From contig NZ_MQTZ01000018.1 in the NCBI RefSeq assembly GCF_001939115.1, forward strand, positions 1 to 55,504: a stretch of DNA of 55,504 bases, written 5' to 3'. Made by a program: the position numbers and the translations under genes. Below the pieces are notes generated by a model. It saw only the letters and a program-made list of their open reading frames with translations, made no database searches and was not told where the DNA came from. Origin of the DNA: Leptolyngbya sp. 'hensonii'. GTDB taxonomy: Bacteria; Cyanobacteriota; Cyanobacteriia; GCF-001939115. Positions within the stretch are counted from its first letter, which is position 1, and every line of letters begins with the position of its first letter. Shown piece after piece: positions 34,960 to 45,455 of the stretch.

Positions 34960-35234
34960 TAGAATCTCTCCGGTACAAACATCACGAAAAAGAGATAGAT
35001 GGCAAGGGCAACTGTCACTAGGCCAAGGGCTGCTAGCCAGTAGGATTGAGTTCGTGACAAGTCTCCACCGGTAGCCGCAAAGACGGCTGGTGCCAGAATT
35101 AAGTTGAAACACAATCCCAGAAACAGGTAGAGCGGCAATTTCTGTCTGCGCCATTCAGATCCAATTTCGGCGATCGTTTCAAGCACCTGGGAAGATGACT
35201 GGGGAAGGGTTCGTTGTAAATGAGTCAGTTTCAT
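34959..35234 (-). CDS. KdpG/KdpF-like small membrane protein
   Basis: This 91-residue protein has two hydrophobic segments: LPLYLFLGLCFNLILAPAVF and YWLAALGLVTVALAIYLFFV. The C-terminal segment with FVMFVPERF resembles KdpF, while the longer N-terminus and the position between kdpB and kdpC match KdpG described in Anabaena. It probably stabilises the Kdp complex. Translation is coupled to kdpC through TAATG. Confidence 0.7.
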   Translation of the reverse strand: MKLTHLQRTLPQSSSQVLETIAEIGSEWRRQKLPLYLFLGLCFNLILAPAVFAATGGDLSRTQSYWLAALGLVTVALAIYLFFVMFVPERF

Positions 35235-35324
35235 GATTCAGATTGGATTTAGGGATGGTAGGGGCGAAGCATTCGGGCAAAAGTTTTACGGTGTTTCAAC
35301 GTTCATATACCGAATGCTTTGCCT

Positions 35325-37466
35325 TTAGGAAAATGGCAGAATCACATCAATCAACTTGATAGCAATAAACGGAGCAATCACACCACCCACGCCATAGATC
35401 AAAATATTGCGACGCAGTAGCTGATCAGCCGTCAGCGGTCTAAATTGCACACCTTTCAGGGCCAGGGGAATCAATACTAAGATAATCAAGGCATTGTAAA
35501 TCAAAGCTGAGATGATAGCAGAATTAGCACTTTTCAAGCCCATGATATTGAGTGCGCCAATGCCAGCCGCCGCGAAAATTGTGGGAATGATGGCAAAGTA
35601 TTTGGCGATATCGTTTGCAACTGAGAAGGTGGTGAGTGCGCCACGGGTGATCAGCAACTGTTTGCCGATCGTCACTAAATCGATCAACTTCGTCGGGTCA
35701 GAATCGAGATCAACCATGTTAGCTGCTTCTTTCGCGGCCTGGGTGCCAGAGTTCATCGCTAACCCCACATTTGCCTGTGCCAATGCGGGTGCATCGTTGG
35801 TGCCATCTCCAGTCATTGCAACCAGTTTGCCCTGTGCCTGTTCACTGCGAATGACATCAATTTTGTCTTCGGGAGTGGCTTCGGCGATGAAATCGTCTAC
35901 CCCTGCCTCCTGAGCAATCACGGAGGCAGTAATGCGGTTGTCACCCGTCAGCATAATAGTGCGAACACCCATTCGTCGCAATTGGTCAAATCGTTCCCTC
36001 AAACCGGGCTTCACGGTGTCTTTCAGGTAGATAACCCCGTAAATGTCATCGTTCTGACAAACGGCAAGTGGTGTACCTCCTAGTTTAGACACGCGCTCAT
36101 AGGCTTCATCTAACGCATTGGGAACGTGACCACCTCTTGATCGCACAAAGCCCTTGATCGCATCGACAGCTCCCTTGCGGATCTCTTTGCCATCCAAATC
36201 TGTACCGCTCATGCGGGTTCGGGCAGAAAATTCCACACCTGCAGCCAGATTCAGAGCGAAACTGACCTTTGCCCCCGATTGTTCTGCTAGGGCTACGATC
36301 GAACGACCCTCTGGCGTTTCATCAAAGACGCTGGCATTTAACGCAACCTGAGCCACATCTTGCAAACTGTGTCCATTCACCGGAATGAATTCGGCAGCTA
36401 ACCGATTGCCCAGGGTAATTGTGCCGGTTTTATCCAGTACTAGGGTGTTGATGTCACCACAGGCTTCTACCGCCCGACCGGACGTGGCAATCACGTTGAA
36501 CTGGGCAACCCGATCCATCCCAGCGATGCCGATCGCGCTCAATAGCCCCCCGATCGTGGTGGGAATCAGCGCCACCAATAAGGAGATCATGATGGCAACA
36601 CTGGCTCCATTGCGTAAATCTGCCGCTGCTTGCTCGCTGGTCGCTGTGCTCAGAAAGCTTGCAATATAGCCTGTGATGGGTGGGATGTTGGCCACCACAA
36701 TCAGAAATACCAGCGTTAACACTGCCAGCAGTACCGTTAACGCGATTTCGTTAGGGGTTTTGGTTCGTTCTGCCCCTTCGACCAGGGCAATCATCCGATC
36801 AATGAAGCCCTGCCCTGGATCAGCGGTGATTTTAATGGTCAGTTCGTCTGACAACAGCCTTGTTCCCCCCGTGACGGAACTGGCGATGTCGGTGCCCGGC
36901 TGTTTGAGGACGGGAGCTGATTCCCCGGTAATGGCAGATTCATCCACCGAACCCAGACCTGCAATCACTTCCCCATCTGCCGGAATCATATCCCCTGCAA
37001 TCACTTTCACCTGATCCCCCCGACGCAGTTCGGTTGAACTCACCTCCTGCACTGAACCAGTCGGCAAAATTTTCCGGGCGATCGTATCACTGCGCGTGGC
37101 CCGCAGGGCATCCGCCTGGGCTTTCCCCCGGCCTTCTGCAACGGCTTCCGCAAAATTGGCAAAGACAATTGTGAACAAGAGAATAAACGTGATTAACCCG
37201 TTGAGCAATCGCTGCTGGTTGACATCGGCTTGCAGCGTCCCGAATAAATTCGGATCGATCGTGAGCAGGAGCGTTACCAAGGTACCCACCCAGACCACAA
37301 ACATAACTGGGTTTCTTACCTGAATCCGAGGGTCCAGTTTAACAAATGATTCCTTAATCGCCCGCTGATATAGCCCTTTCATTTCTACCTTGGGCGTATG
37401 GCGACGGGAGTCCCGCGTTCCCGATGGCACGCGATACGGACGAGGAGAATTCTCTGTGGATGTCAT
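35325..37466 (-). CDS. kdpB: Potassium-transporting ATPase catalytic subunit KdpB
   Basis: This 713-residue P-type ATPase carries the phosphorylation motif [12 protein letters not shown], the TGES loop (ITGESAPV), and the P-domain [20 protein letters not shown] and [20 protein letters not shown]. It hydrolyses ATP to drive K+ uptake through KdpA. It is two bases from kdpA, so translation is coupled. The length and motifs are normal. Confidence 0.97.
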   Translation of the reverse strand: MTSTENSPRPYRVPSGTRDSRRHTPKVEMKGLYQRAIKESFVKLDPRIQVRNPVMFVVWVGTLVTLLLTIDPNLFGTLQADVNQQRLLNGLITFILLFTIVFANFAEAVAEGRGKAQADALRATRSDTIARKILPTGSVQEVSSTELRRGDQVKVIAGDMIPADGEVIAGLGSVDESAITGESAPVLKQPGTDIASSVTGGTRLLSDELTIKITADPGQGFIDRMIALVEGAERTKTPNEIALTVLLAVLTLVFLIVVANIPPITGYIASFLSTATSEQAAADLRNGASVAIMISLLVALIPTTIGGLLSAIGIAGMDRVAQFNVIATSGRAVEACGDINTLVLDKTGTITLGNRLAAEFIPVNGHSLQDVAQVALNASVFDETPEGRSIVALAEQSGAKVSFALNLAAGVEFSARTRMSGTDLDGKEIRKGAVDAIKGFVRSRGGHVPNALDEAYERVSKLGGTPLAVCQNDDIYGVIYLKDTVKPGLRERFDQLRRMGVRTIMLTGDNRITASVIAQEAGVDDFIAEATPEDKIDVIRSEQAQGKLVAMTGDGTNDAPALAQANVGLAMNSGTQAAKEAANMVDLDSDPTKLIDLVTIGKQLLITRGALTTFSVANDIAKYFAIIPTIFAAAGIGALNIMGLKSANSAIISALIYNALIILVLIPLALKGVQFRPLTADQLLRRNILIYGVGGVIAPFIAIKLIDVILPFS

Positions 37467-37468
37467 AG

Positions 37469-39235
37469 CTACCCAATTCCTCTAGCAATTTGAAATGCTT
37501 CTGCGATCGGCCCCAGGGCCAACACCGGGAAAAACTCTAATGCGCCCAAGATCAAAATCACGCCAAAGGTAACTCCCGTAAATAACCCTGTGTCGGTTCG
37601 CAAGGTTCCTGTTGTGATCGGTACAGGCTGTTTACGGGACATGCTGTCAGCAAGCAGCAAGAGCGCACCAATGGGTACATAACGCCCTGCTAAAAGACTG
37701 AAACAGGCACTCAGATTCCACCAGAGGGCAGTTGTACTTGTGGTTGCGCCACCCGCGATCGCAATCGGTGAGGGCTGTGAATCGCCCAGTCCCTCAAAAC
37801 CAGACCCGTTATTGGCAGCCGCCGAAGCATATTCATAAATCACTTGTGCCAGCCCATGAAAACCAGGATTACTGATACCGGAAAGCTGATCGGGAAACGC
37901 CAGGGCGATCGCACCGGGAATCAAAATTGCGATCGGGTGAACCAGTAAAATCAGGAAACTCGCTAACACCACTTCGCGCTTCTCAATCTTGCGTCCCAGA
38001 AATTCGGGGGTGCGCCCCACCATTAATCCCGTCACAAACACGGCCAGAATCAGGTAGGCAAACAGATAGGCGGTTCCCGTTCCCTGTCCGCCAAACACAA
38101 TCTGCAAAAACATGTTGGACAGGGTAGAAAAGCCCCCATTGGGCATGAAAGAATCATGCAAACTGTTGACAGCACCGCACATAGTGGCCGTAGTAATCAC
38201 GGCATACAGGGCAGACTGTGCCCAACCAAACCGGACTTCTTTTCCTTCTAAATTGGGCGCTTGATCAACTCCCAACAGCGCATTCACGGCTGGATTGCCA
38301 TGGTATTCACCGATCGCTGTAATGATGACGAAACCGACCAGAAGTGCAAACGGAATGGAATACACTAGCCACGCTTGCTTGATGTTATTGGCGAAGATGC
38401 CATAGGTATAGATCAACGCAGTCGGAATACTCAGAATCGCCACTAGCTGAATCAGATTGACCAATCCATTTGGGTTTTCAAACGGGTGAGCCGAGTTAAT
38501 CGCAAAGAATCCGCCCCCGTTCTCGCCCAACTCTTTGATGATCTCGAAATGGGCCACTGGACCCCGGGCGATCGCCTGACTGATGGCTGGATCTTCCAGA
38601 GTAGGAACCACCATCGGACCTGCTAAGGTTTCTGGCACACCGGCTGCAATCAAGACGATCGCGCCTACAATGCTAATCGGCAACAAGATCCGGGTAATGG
38701 CTCGAATTAAGTCCACATAAAAATTGCCCAGGGGTCGTCCGGTTAAACCACGAATGAAGGCAATGCCGACTGCCAAACCCGTTGCGGCTGAGGTGAACAT
38801 GTGATAGCCCAAGCCCCACATTTGACTGGCATAGCTGAGATAGGTTTCTCCAGAATAGTGCTGCTGATTGGTATTGGTAATAAACGAAATGCTTGTATGC
38901 AGTGCCGTATCCCAGGTTGGGGCTGGAATCCCAGTTGGGTTCAGCGGTAAAAACTGCTGAAGCATGATGATAGAAAAAATCAGTAATCCCATCACCACAT
39001 TGCTGTACAGAATTGCTCGCGCATACTGCCAGCCTGTCATATCTTCTTTGGCTCGCACACCCACTAGTGAGTAGAGAAATGGCTCAACCGGGTTCAGAAT
39101 TGGATCGAGGATGGTTCCCTGCTCCTGAAACACACGAGCTATGTACCGGCCAAAGAAAGGAGTCATTGCTACTAAAATCAGTAGCGTCAAGGCAATTTGA
39201 ATCCATCCTAGCAACATGGGGTTATTCAACTCCAA
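37469..39235 (-). CDS. kdpA: Potassium-transporting ATPase subunit KdpA
   Basis: This 588-residue polytopic protein is related to K+ channels. Typical KdpA blocks are [53 protein letters not shown] and [19 protein letters not shown]. It forms the K+ selectivity pore of the pump. It is the first gene of the leftward kdp operon; the 304-bp gap to the divergent kinase holds the promoters and a 39-bp dyad (39434). Confidence 0.97.
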   Translation of the reverse strand: MELNNPMLLGWIQIALTLLILVAMTPFFGRYIARVFQEQGTILDPILNPVEPFLYSLVGVRAKEDMTGWQYARAILYSNVVMGLLIFSIIMLQQFLPLNPTGIPAPTWDTALHTSISFITNTNQQHYSGETYLSYASQMWGLGYHMFTSAATGLAVGIAFIRGLTGRPLGNFYVDLIRAITRILLPISIVGAIVLIAAGVPETLAGPMVVPTLEDPAISQAIARGPVAHFEIIKELGENGGGFFAINSAHPFENPNGLVNLIQLVAILSIPTALIYTYGIFANNIKQAWLVYSIPFALLVGFVIITAIGEYHGNPAVNALLGVDQAPNLEGKEVRFGWAQSALYAVITTATMCGAVNSLHDSFMPNGGFSTLSNMFLQIVFGGQGTGTAYLFAYLILAVFVTGLMVGRTPEFLGRKIEKREVVLASFLILLVHPIAILIPGAIALAFPDQLSGISNPGFHGLAQVIYEYASAAANNGSGFEGLGDSQPSPIAIAGGATTSTTALWWNLSACFSLLAGRYVPIGALLLLADSMSRKQPVPITTGTLRTDTGLFTGVTFGVILILGALEFFPVLALGPIAEAFQIARGIG

Positions 39236-39433
39236 TAGGGTAAGACTGAAACTTTGTTGAAATTAAATACTCAGTAATTCAACCAAAAAACAGTCTGGGT
39301 TCATCTCTCAAGAACAACAGGTTGATCATGGAAGATTTTGCAGCAGTTCACAAGGTATAGAGAGATATAATTTTGTGTTTAGTAAACCGCATATATCAGA
39401 GAGTTTTAGGGCTCTCTCTCAAGGCATGGCAAC

Positions 39434-39472
39434 GTTTAGCAGCGTTTATGCGTCCTCTAAACACTGCTAAAC
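39434..39472. promoter_or_regulatory. Inverted repeat between kdpA and the histidine kinase
   Basis: GTTTAGCAG-CGTTTA and TAAACA-CTGCTAAAC form a dyad with 15-bp arms and one mismatch around a 9-base centre. The position between divergent kdpA and the kinase gene fits an operator for the adjacent response regulator. No other feature is seen in 39236-39540. Confidence 0.5.
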
Positions 39473-39558
39473 ACCTCTGGATTAAAAATATATTCTTGTG
39501 ATCCAGTACACCCAAGGGCTTTCGGCATAAACTCAAACTATTGCACTTCCTACAGACA

Positions 39559-40659
39559 ATGCTGTTCAAATTGATCAGATTCATTAAAGAATTATGGGAT
39601 GGTAAATTCTGGTTGATTGTCGGATTATTTGCGATCGTTGCCACGTTGGAGTTTTTGACACCTGCCGCTTATGTGTTTGGCTATCTGTATATTGGTCCAA
39701 TTTTGCTGGTCAACACGCGCTTTGGCCGAATTGCAACTTTTCAAGCAACAGCGATCGCCTGTCTGCTGACGATGGCAAATGTATGGATTCCGGGGCATGA
39801 GGTAATCGAGATACCCACGATTGCCAGCCGTGCGATCGCAGTTTTAGCCCTGGTAGTGACTGGTTTTCTCAGCGATCGCAATCGCTCCTATCAACAAACA
39901 GTATTGCAACAAAAGGCGAAGCTCCAAGCGCAAGAAAAGCTCGCTAGCGTTCGAGAAGACTTCGCTTCCACCCTCACCCATGACCTTAAAACACCCATGC
40001 TGGGAGCGATCGAAACCCTGGAAGCCCTTCAGCGAGAGAACTTTGGTCCCATCCTTCCCGCCCAGAGAGTCGTCGTAACAACGATGATTCGGAGTCATCA
40101 AACCAGCTTGCAGCTTGTGGAAACGCTGCTGGATGTTTATCGAAATGATACGGAAGGGCTAAAACTGCAATTTGCTCCAGTTGATCTGGTGGAAGTAGCA
40201 GAGGACGTGGCAACCACCTTGATGGGGTTGGCAGCCAGTCGGCGCATCCACATTTCATTCAACTATGGCCATTCAGATTTTCGTCAGTTTCTCTGGGTGA
40301 ATGGGGATGCCTTTCAGTTGCACCGAGTATTTGTTAATCTGTTAACCAATGCGATTAATCATTCACCCCGTGGCAGCAAAGTGGAGGTGGTTTTAGAACC
40401 AGGGTCTTCCTATCAAGTTGCCAAAGTGATGGATATGGGGGCTGGAATTACGCCTCAGGAATTGCCACACTTGTTTGAACGGTTCTATCAGGGAGAGAGC
40501 GATCGTCAGGCGAAAGGTTCTGGGTTAGGGCTATATCTCACTCGTCAAATTGTGGAAGCCCATGGCGGTAAAATTTGGGCTGAGAATCGTCAACCGAATG
40601 GTGCAGTTTTTGCTTTTCGATTGCCCGTACTCCCCTTCCAACTGTCCTTATCGACTTAA
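39559..40659 (+). CDS. Membrane sensor histidine kinase
   Basis: From ATG 39559 it has 366 residues. Three to four TM helices lie in 1-105 (FWLIVGLFAIVATLEFLTPA, YLYIGPILLVNTRFGR and AIAVLALVVTGFLS), followed by a short linker. The kinase core has H-box SVREDFASTLTHDLKTPMLG, N-box HRVFVNLLTNAINHSPRG, G1 MDMGAGI, and F/G2 FERFYQGESDRQAKGSGLGL. It overlaps nothing and is followed by its response regulator after one base. It is divergent from kdpA and may be the functional replacement for the missing KdpD kinase half. Confidence 0.9.
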   Translation: MLFKLIRFIKELWDGKFWLIVGLFAIVATLEFLTPAAYVFGYLYIGPILLVNTRFGRIATFQATAIACLLTMANVWIPGHEVIEIPTIASRAIAVLALVVTGFLSDRNRSYQQTVLQQKAKLQAQEKLASVREDFASTLTHDLKTPMLGAIETLEALQRENFGPILPAQRVVVTTMIRSHQTSLQLVETLLDVYRNDTEGLKLQFAPVDLVEVAEDVATTLMGLAASRRIHISFNYGHSDFRQFLWVNGDAFQLHRVFVNLLTNAINHSPRGSKVEVVLEPGSSYQVAKVMDMGAGITPQELPHLFERFYQGESDRQAKGSGLGLYLTRQIVEAHGGKIWAENRQPNGAVFAFRLPVLPFQLSLST

Positions 40660-40660
40660 A

Positions 40661-41362
40661 ATGTTAGCAAATCCTCTACGAATCCTCCTGGCAGAAGATG
40701 ATGAACTCTTCCGCCTCGGTTTACGAATGCGGCTCCAGCAGGAGTCAGGCTTTGAGATCGTCGCCGAAGCAGAAGATGGGGAAACGGCAGTAGAAATGGC
40801 CAAGCGGACTCCCATTGATATTGTTGTGCTAGACATTGGGTTACCGGGAATTGGCGGCATTGAAGCGTGCCGTCAGCTTAAGCACCAGCAAGCTAATTTA
40901 CCCATCTTGGTTCTCACCTCACGGACTCAGGCATCCCTCGTCTCTCGTTTGATTGAAGCTGGAGCACAGGGTTACTGCCTGAAAGGAATTGCCGCTGAAA
41001 CGCTCATCTTGGCAATTCGCTCTGTCGCTGCGGGGGCTTCCTGGTGGGATGCGGTAGCCACCCATGAAATTCGGGCAGCCTTTGAAAACCAGTCAACCGA
41101 TATCACGGTCAGTGAAAATTTAGACCCCTATCCAGGGCTGCAGGCCAACCCCTTAACACGGCGTGAACAAGAGATTCTGGCTCTGATTGTAGCAGGCAAG
41201 AGTAACCAGGAAATTGCTGGAGCCCTCTATATCACGGCGGGCACCGTTCGAGTTCATGTGCATGCAATCTTAAATAAATTAAGTGTGAGCGATCGCACCC
41301 AGGCAGCCACTCTGGCCATACAAAAGAAGTTCATTGCCAAGGATTTACTCTCAGATCGGTAA
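40661..41362 (+). CDS. LuxR/NarL-type response regulator
   Basis: From ATG 40661 it has 233 residues. The receiver domain has acidic pocket EDD, phospho-Asp in IVVLDIGLPGI and Lys in YCLKGI. The C-terminal LuxR HTH reads LTRREQEILALIVAGKSNQE, then GTVRVHVHAILNKL. It is translationally close to the kinase. KdpE in other bacteria is OmpR-type, so this would be a different class if it controls kdp. Confidence 0.92.
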   Translation: MLANPLRILLAEDDELFRLGLRMRLQQESGFEIVAEAEDGETAVEMAKRTPIDIVVLDIGLPGIGGIEACRQLKHQQANLPILVLTSRTQASLVSRLIEAGAQGYCLKGIAAETLILAIRSVAAGASWWDAVATHEIRAAFENQSTDITVSENLDPYPGLQANPLTRREQEILALIVAGKSNQEIAGALYITAGTVRVHVHAILNKLSVSDRTQAATLAIQKKFIAKDLLSDR

Positions 41363-41375
41363 GGATAGGAATTCC

Positions 41376-41532
41376 GGCTTTGCTGAATGCAAATATGAAT
41401 TACCCTCATCCCCAACCCTTCTCCCGCAGGAGAAGGGAGCTAAAACTCTTGTTCCCTCTCCTTTGGGAGAGGGCTAGGGAGAGGGCTGCATAAGGCTCAA
41501 GCACGAAAATCATCCTTCTATTCAGCAACGCC
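41376..41532 (+). mobile_element. MITE family A, copy 3 (157 bp) with 8-bp target duplication
   Basis: It runs from GGCTTTGCTGAAT to the inverse of GGCGTTGCTGAAT. GGAATTCC is present at both 41368-41375 and 41533-41540, a perfect 8-bp target duplication, so this insertion is recent. Sequence is near-identical to copy 1. Confidence 0.9.
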
Positions 41533-41695
41533 GGAATTCCCAGGGGTAGGGTAGCGAGCTATGCTGTGTCCTTTGTTAGGACTGCTGGTGACTCCAGATT
41601 CCTCGCCACCCTCACCCGAATCTCACCTCCTGCTGCACGACCTGCACCGTGGCAATATCCGCTGTTGGGTTCTCGGCGGCAAATCCCTGTCCTTT

Positions 41696-41836
41696 TAAGT
41701 AGGTCGGCACAATTAAATCGAGGATAGGTGTAGGGGTGAAGGGGGCATGCCCCCTTCCTGGGGGCGTTCGCGAAGCGTTGCGCCAGCAAAAGCCCCCAGA
41801 CCCCCATTTTTATAATTAATCTCACCCGGTTACTTA
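41696..41836. mobile_element. MITE family B, copy 2 (141 bp)
   Basis: It begins TAAGTAGGTCGGCACAATTA and ends CTCACCCGGTTACTTA, as in the 89-bp copy at 23672. It has an internal GGGGGCATGCCCCC palindrome and a G/C-rich extra block of about 52 bp. TA at both ends suggests an IS630-type target. Confidence 0.75.
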
Positions 41837-41862
41837 TAGGGTCATAGGGATGTTTAGGCCAA

Positions 41863-41985
41863 ATGACCCACGACTCCACGGCAATGCCTGCGGTGCTGGT
41901 GGAAGTGGGCTTTGTGACTGGGCAAGAGGATGCACCTCGACTCAGTGACCCATCAATTTTAGTCGTTAGAGCGGCTAATTTCTGA
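41863..41985 (+). pseudogene. N-acetylmuramoyl-L-alanine amidase, C-terminal fragment
   Basis: The frame from ATG 41863 reads DSTAMPAVLVEVGFVTGQED, then APRLSDPS, before TGA 41985. That is the end of an amidase_3 domain, where the VEVGF strand carries conserved residues; the catalytic zinc residues lie in the missing part. The fragment overlaps the last codons of coaT and is probably a remnant. Confidence 0.65.
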
Positions 41986-43885
41986 GCAATCGTAACCCAC
42001 TCAGAATGACCAGCACGGTTGATCCTTCATGCCCGACAACCCCAAGGGGTAGGGTGACATTACCAGCAAAATTGGCCGCAATCAGCAACATGATGAAGCC
42101 GATCGCAAATCCGATATTCTGTTTCACCACTTGGTGCGATCGCCGCCCCAATTTGACGGCCACGGCGATTTTCTCTAGCCGATCGGACACCAATACAATG
42201 TCAGCCGTTTCTAGCGCCACATCACTGCCGGCAATGCCCATGGCGATACCCACCGATGCCTGAGCCAGTGCGGGCGCATCATTAATGCCATCCCCAACCA
42301 TCGCCACCGTCTTGTATTGCTTTTGCAGGTGTCGAATCAGGCGTAACTTGTGTTCTGGGAGTAGTTCAGCATAAACCTGATCCACTCCGACTGCTTGAGC
42401 AATGCTGTGAGCGGTACGCTGATTATCACCTGTCAGCATTATGATCTGTTCAATGCCCAGCTTTTTGAGTTGGGCGATCGCCCTTGCAGCTTCAGGTCGC
42501 ACTTGATCGGCGATCGCAATCACCCCAATCGCCTGTTGCGCTTGAGCCACCCAGACTACGGTTTTGCCATCTTGTTCTAGCAAATCTGCTGATTGCACCA
42601 GTTCAATGGGGAAATCAGTAATGAATTGATTCACAAAATTGGCCGTGCCCACGCATACAGCCTGCTGCTGCCAACTCCCTGTAATACCTCGACCCGGATA
42701 CGCCTGCACTTCAGTTGCCCGTGACCAGTCTAGATCTTGGGCGGCTTGCACAATTGCGGCTCCAATCGGGTGCTCTGAACTGGATTCCAGAGCGGCGGCA
42801 ACTTGCAAGACTGCTGATGTAGAAAATCCTACTGCCGGAACGATCTGGCAAACCTGTAGCTGTCCAGTGGTGAGCGTGCCCGTTTTATCAAAGGCGATCG
42901 CCCGTACCTTACTAATCTGTTCCAACTGGGCACCGTTTTTGAACAAAATTCCCTGCCTCGCGCCATTGGCGATACCCGATAACAACGTGGGCATAATGGC
43001 TGCCATGAGCGCACAGGGCGACGCAACGACGAGAAAAATCAGCGCCCGATAGATTGTCGTTTCCCAACTCCACTGCAGCAGGAAAGGGGGTAGCACTGCC
43101 AGCAGCAGCCCCACCCCGACAATAACGCGAGCATAGCCATGTTCAAAGCGTTCAATAAATTGCTGGGAGGGGGGTATCTCAGTTTGTGCCTGCTCCACGA
43201 GTCGAATCACGCGCCGCAGTAGACTACTCTCTGGCGGTTGGTGAATTGTGAGTTTTAAAGCGCCATTGCCGTTGAGCGTTCCGGCAAAGACTTCATCCCC
43301 CACCGTCTTCTCAATCGGAATCGATTCTCCAGTAATCGCAGACTGATTCAATGTACTCAGTCCTTCCAATATCAAGCCATCGGTTGGAATCAGTTCTCCA
43401 GGTCTGACCACAATCTGATCACCCAATGCTAATTGGTCAATCGACACTGATACTGCTTTGCCCTGTCGCAACACTTGTGCGGTATCAGACGTTAAGCTCA
43501 TCAGACTGCGAATGCTGCGATCGGTGCGCTGCATGGCATATTTTTCCAAAGCACCACTGATGGCAAAAATCAGAATCAACACTGCCCCATCCACAATCAG
43601 GTAATATTCCTGTCGCCACAAGCCCAGTCCTGCGGCTCCCAGAGCTGCCACAATCATCAGCAGGTCTACATCCAGTTCTTTTTCCTGGATCAGCGTTGCT
43701 AAACCTTCACGGGCACTCTCATACCCGCCCACGACGTAAGCCGCAGGCAGAATCAACAACGCCAGTCCCAGCCATCCGAGGTGGAGGGCAATCCATCCGA
43801 GTAGTAACAGGCAGCCACAGAGGATCGCCGCAGAAGTCTCTGAGTTTTTTGCTACCAATTGAGATAGACGCAATGAGTGAAGCAT
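41975..43885 (-). CDS. coaT: Cobalt-efflux P-type ATPase CoaT (P1B-4)
   Basis: This 636-residue P1B ATPase has no N-terminal metal-binding domain. The TM metal site motif is SPC (VASPCALMAAIMP). Phosphorylation is at FDKTGTLTTG, with MLTGDNQRTAHSIAQAVGVD and [15 protein letters not shown]. The last helix has HEGSTVLVILSGLRLL, the SPC/HEGST signature of the P1B-4 group. The divergent neighbour is CoaR, as in Synechocystis. It exports cobalt across the plasma membrane. Confidence 0.88.
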   Translation of the reverse strand: MLHSLRLSQLVAKNSETSAAILCGCLLLLGWIALHLGWLGLALLILPAAYVVGGYESAREGLATLIQEKELDVDLLMIVAALGAAGLGLWRQEYYLIVDGAVLILIFAISGALEKYAMQRTDRSIRSLMSLTSDTAQVLRQGKAVSVSIDQLALGDQIVVRPGELIPTDGLILEGLSTLNQSAITGESIPIEKTVGDEVFAGTLNGNGALKLTIHQPPESSLLRRVIRLVEQAQTEIPPSQQFIERFEHGYARVIVGVGLLLAVLPPFLLQWSWETTIYRALIFLVVASPCALMAAIMPTLLSGIANGARQGILFKNGAQLEQISKVRAIAFDKTGTLTTGQLQVCQIVPAVGFSTSAVLQVAAALESSSEHPIGAAIVQAAQDLDWSRATEVQAYPGRGITGSWQQQAVCVGTANFVNQFITDFPIELVQSADLLEQDGKTVVWVAQAQQAIGVIAIADQVRPEAARAIAQLKKLGIEQIIMLTGDNQRTAHSIAQAVGVDQVYAELLPEHKLRLIRHLQKQYKTVAMVGDGINDAPALAQASVGIAMGIAGSDVALETADIVLVSDRLEKIAVAVKLGRRSHQVVKQNIGFAIGFIMLLIAANFAGNVTLPLGVVGHEGSTVLVILSGLRLLRN

Positions 43886-43909
43886 GAGCCGTGGGTAGAG
43901 AATTCTCTC

Positions 43910-43941
43910 ACCCTAAACTTTTACATTAGTGTTAATGTCAA
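43910..43941 (-). promoter_or_regulatory. coaT promoter and CoaR operator
   Basis: ACATTA-GTGT-TAATGT (43923-43938) is a perfect dyad. On the minus strand the -35 is TTGACA (43941-43936) and the -10 TAGGGT (43915-43910), separated by 20 bases. That long spacer is the MerR-type arrangement that the regulator must twist to activate. The coaT ATG is 25 bases downstream of the -10. Confidence 0.75.
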
Positions 43942-44033
43942 GCGTTGGTAGCGATGAGACTGCGATAGAATACGGAAAACTCCCCACCCATGAGCCGACT
44001 CCGCGCCGCTGGACTTGAACCAGATCTATAAAC

Positions 44034-45134
44034 ATGAGTACGTTTACCATCAAAGAATTGACGGATGCGGTTGGCAGCGGTATTACTCCCCGGATGGTGC
44101 GGCATTATCACCAGTTGGGATTAATGCCACAACCTGTGCGATCGCCTGCAAACTACCGCCTGTATACTGACCAGGATGTGCAACGCCTGCAACGCATTGT
44201 GGCACTGAAGCAGCAGGGTTTTCAGTTGTCCCACATTCACAAACTATTGGAAGCGGAGCCAGAAGCGGAACAAGCCACGCTGATGGCACAACTTCAGCAG
44301 CAGTACCAAACCATCATTCGCCAAATCACTCAATTGCGGCAGACGGCAACGGCATTAGAAGGGCTGTTGGGGCGCGATCTCCCTTGTCAAACGATGCAAG
44401 CTGAAGTCTTCTCCCAACTGAAATTGCTAGAGGTAGAAACACAGACGGGGGTGGGTGGATTGGAAAAACTTTGGTGCGGTTTAGATGCTCAAGTTCATGC
44501 CCATCCAGAAGCCTTTCAGGAATCGCTTCAGCGGTTATTGCCTGACTTGTCAACTCGATCGGAAATTGAAGTGGATCTGCTCTCCAAGCTGGTGCTAGCA
44601 TGTGGTGATGTCAGTCTGGTGCCCTTCGTAAAATTGGGGAATCGGGCGATCGCAGCGGGTCGAGATGCGCTTAAATCTGGCTGCCCGATTGTGACGGATA
44701 TTCCGGCAGTGACGGCAGCATTCGATCAAACCCGCCTGGCACATCTCAGTTGCGCCATTAAAACGCTGATTGACAATCCGCACATCACAGGTGCCGCAGA
44801 AGCCGAGCAGGAATTTTGGCGGCATCAGGGATGGCGTGAGCGACTAGAACACATTGTGGACGGGAGTGTATTGGTGATTGGCTATGCACCGTCCGTACTG
44901 CTGGCAGTGTGTGAAAATATGGCCAATCAAACGCTGCGACCCGCGCTGGTGATTGGGATGCCGATCGGCTTTAGTCATGCCCCGGCTGCAAAACGACAAC
45001 TGATGCGATCACAAGTGCCTTTTATTACGATCGAAGGGGCCTTGGGTGGCGGGCTACTGGCAGCTACGGCACTGAATTCCCTCACAGAATCTTTAATTGC
45101 GAAACCCGATTGTCACTGTTACCTAGCCACTTAA
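44034..45134 (+). CDS. coaR: Cobalt-sensing MerR regulator CoaR (precorrin isomerase-like domain)
   Basis: This 366-residue protein starts with a MerR HTH (FTIKELTDAVGSGITPRMVR, then HYHQLGLMPQP), then a dimerisation coiled coil. The C-terminal 200 residues resemble precorrin-8X methylmutase, with GCPIVTDIPAV and ALVIGMPIGFSHAPAAKRQL. The last residues contain a Cys-His-Cys motif (DCHCYLAT), the cobalt site known in Synechocystis CoaR. It activates coaT when cobalt or tetrapyrrole state demands. Confidence 0.93.
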   Translation: MSTFTIKELTDAVGSGITPRMVRHYHQLGLMPQPVRSPANYRLYTDQDVQRLQRIVALKQQGFQLSHIHKLLEAEPEAEQATLMAQLQQQYQTIIRQITQLRQTATALEGLLGRDLPCQTMQAEVFSQLKLLEVETQTGVGGLEKLWCGLDAQVHAHPEAFQESLQRLLPDLSTRSEIEVDLLSKLVLACGDVSLVPFVKLGNRAIAAGRDALKSGCPIVTDIPAVTAAFDQTRLAHLSCAIKTLIDNPHITGAAEAEQEFWRHQGWRERLEHIVDGSVLVIGYAPSVLLAVCENMANQTLRPALVIGMPIGFSHAPAAKRQLMRSQVPFITIEGALGGGLLAATALNSLTESLIAKPDCHCYLAT

Positions 45135-45311
45135 CGGACTCGTTCAGCTTCTCTCATTTCTAAATTCTGGAGTACTTCTTGCATCCTTTGAGGCGATACA
45201 TGTTACTCTCTGCTTCACTGAAGTCCAGGATTATAGTTTCACCAGAAACAATGAAGATTACCTAGAAAACGGGGAATTGTCCTTCAAGCTGTCATCTCAA
45301 CCCACAAAATA

Positions 45312-45435
45312 TGGAGTAGTTTCTCCAACCGTGAAGTGCAAGCAAGGACGGCAGGTGTTCTACACCCTACAAGATCATCATGTGCTCGATTTCTATCGAG
45401 CAGTGATTGAACATTTAAGTAAGACAACCGTATAG
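45312..45435 (+). pseudogene. SmtB/ArsR-family regulator, C-terminal fragment
   Basis: The frame to TAG 45435 reads KQGRQVFYTLQDHHVLDFYR, then AVIEHLSKTTV. The wing beta-hairpin (GRQVFY) and the alpha-5 metal site (D-x-H-x10-H) of SmtB-type zinc sensors are visible. The N-terminal HTH is missing. The rest of 45135-45455 shows no gene. Confidence 0.6.
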
Positions 45436-45455
45436 AATGTCCTGCTATGCTCAAG

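Noticed and set aside
34960-35154. N-terminal extension of KdpC up to 35154
   Set aside because: It overlaps the kdpG/F gene in another frame. KdpC homology starts at the ATG at 34959.
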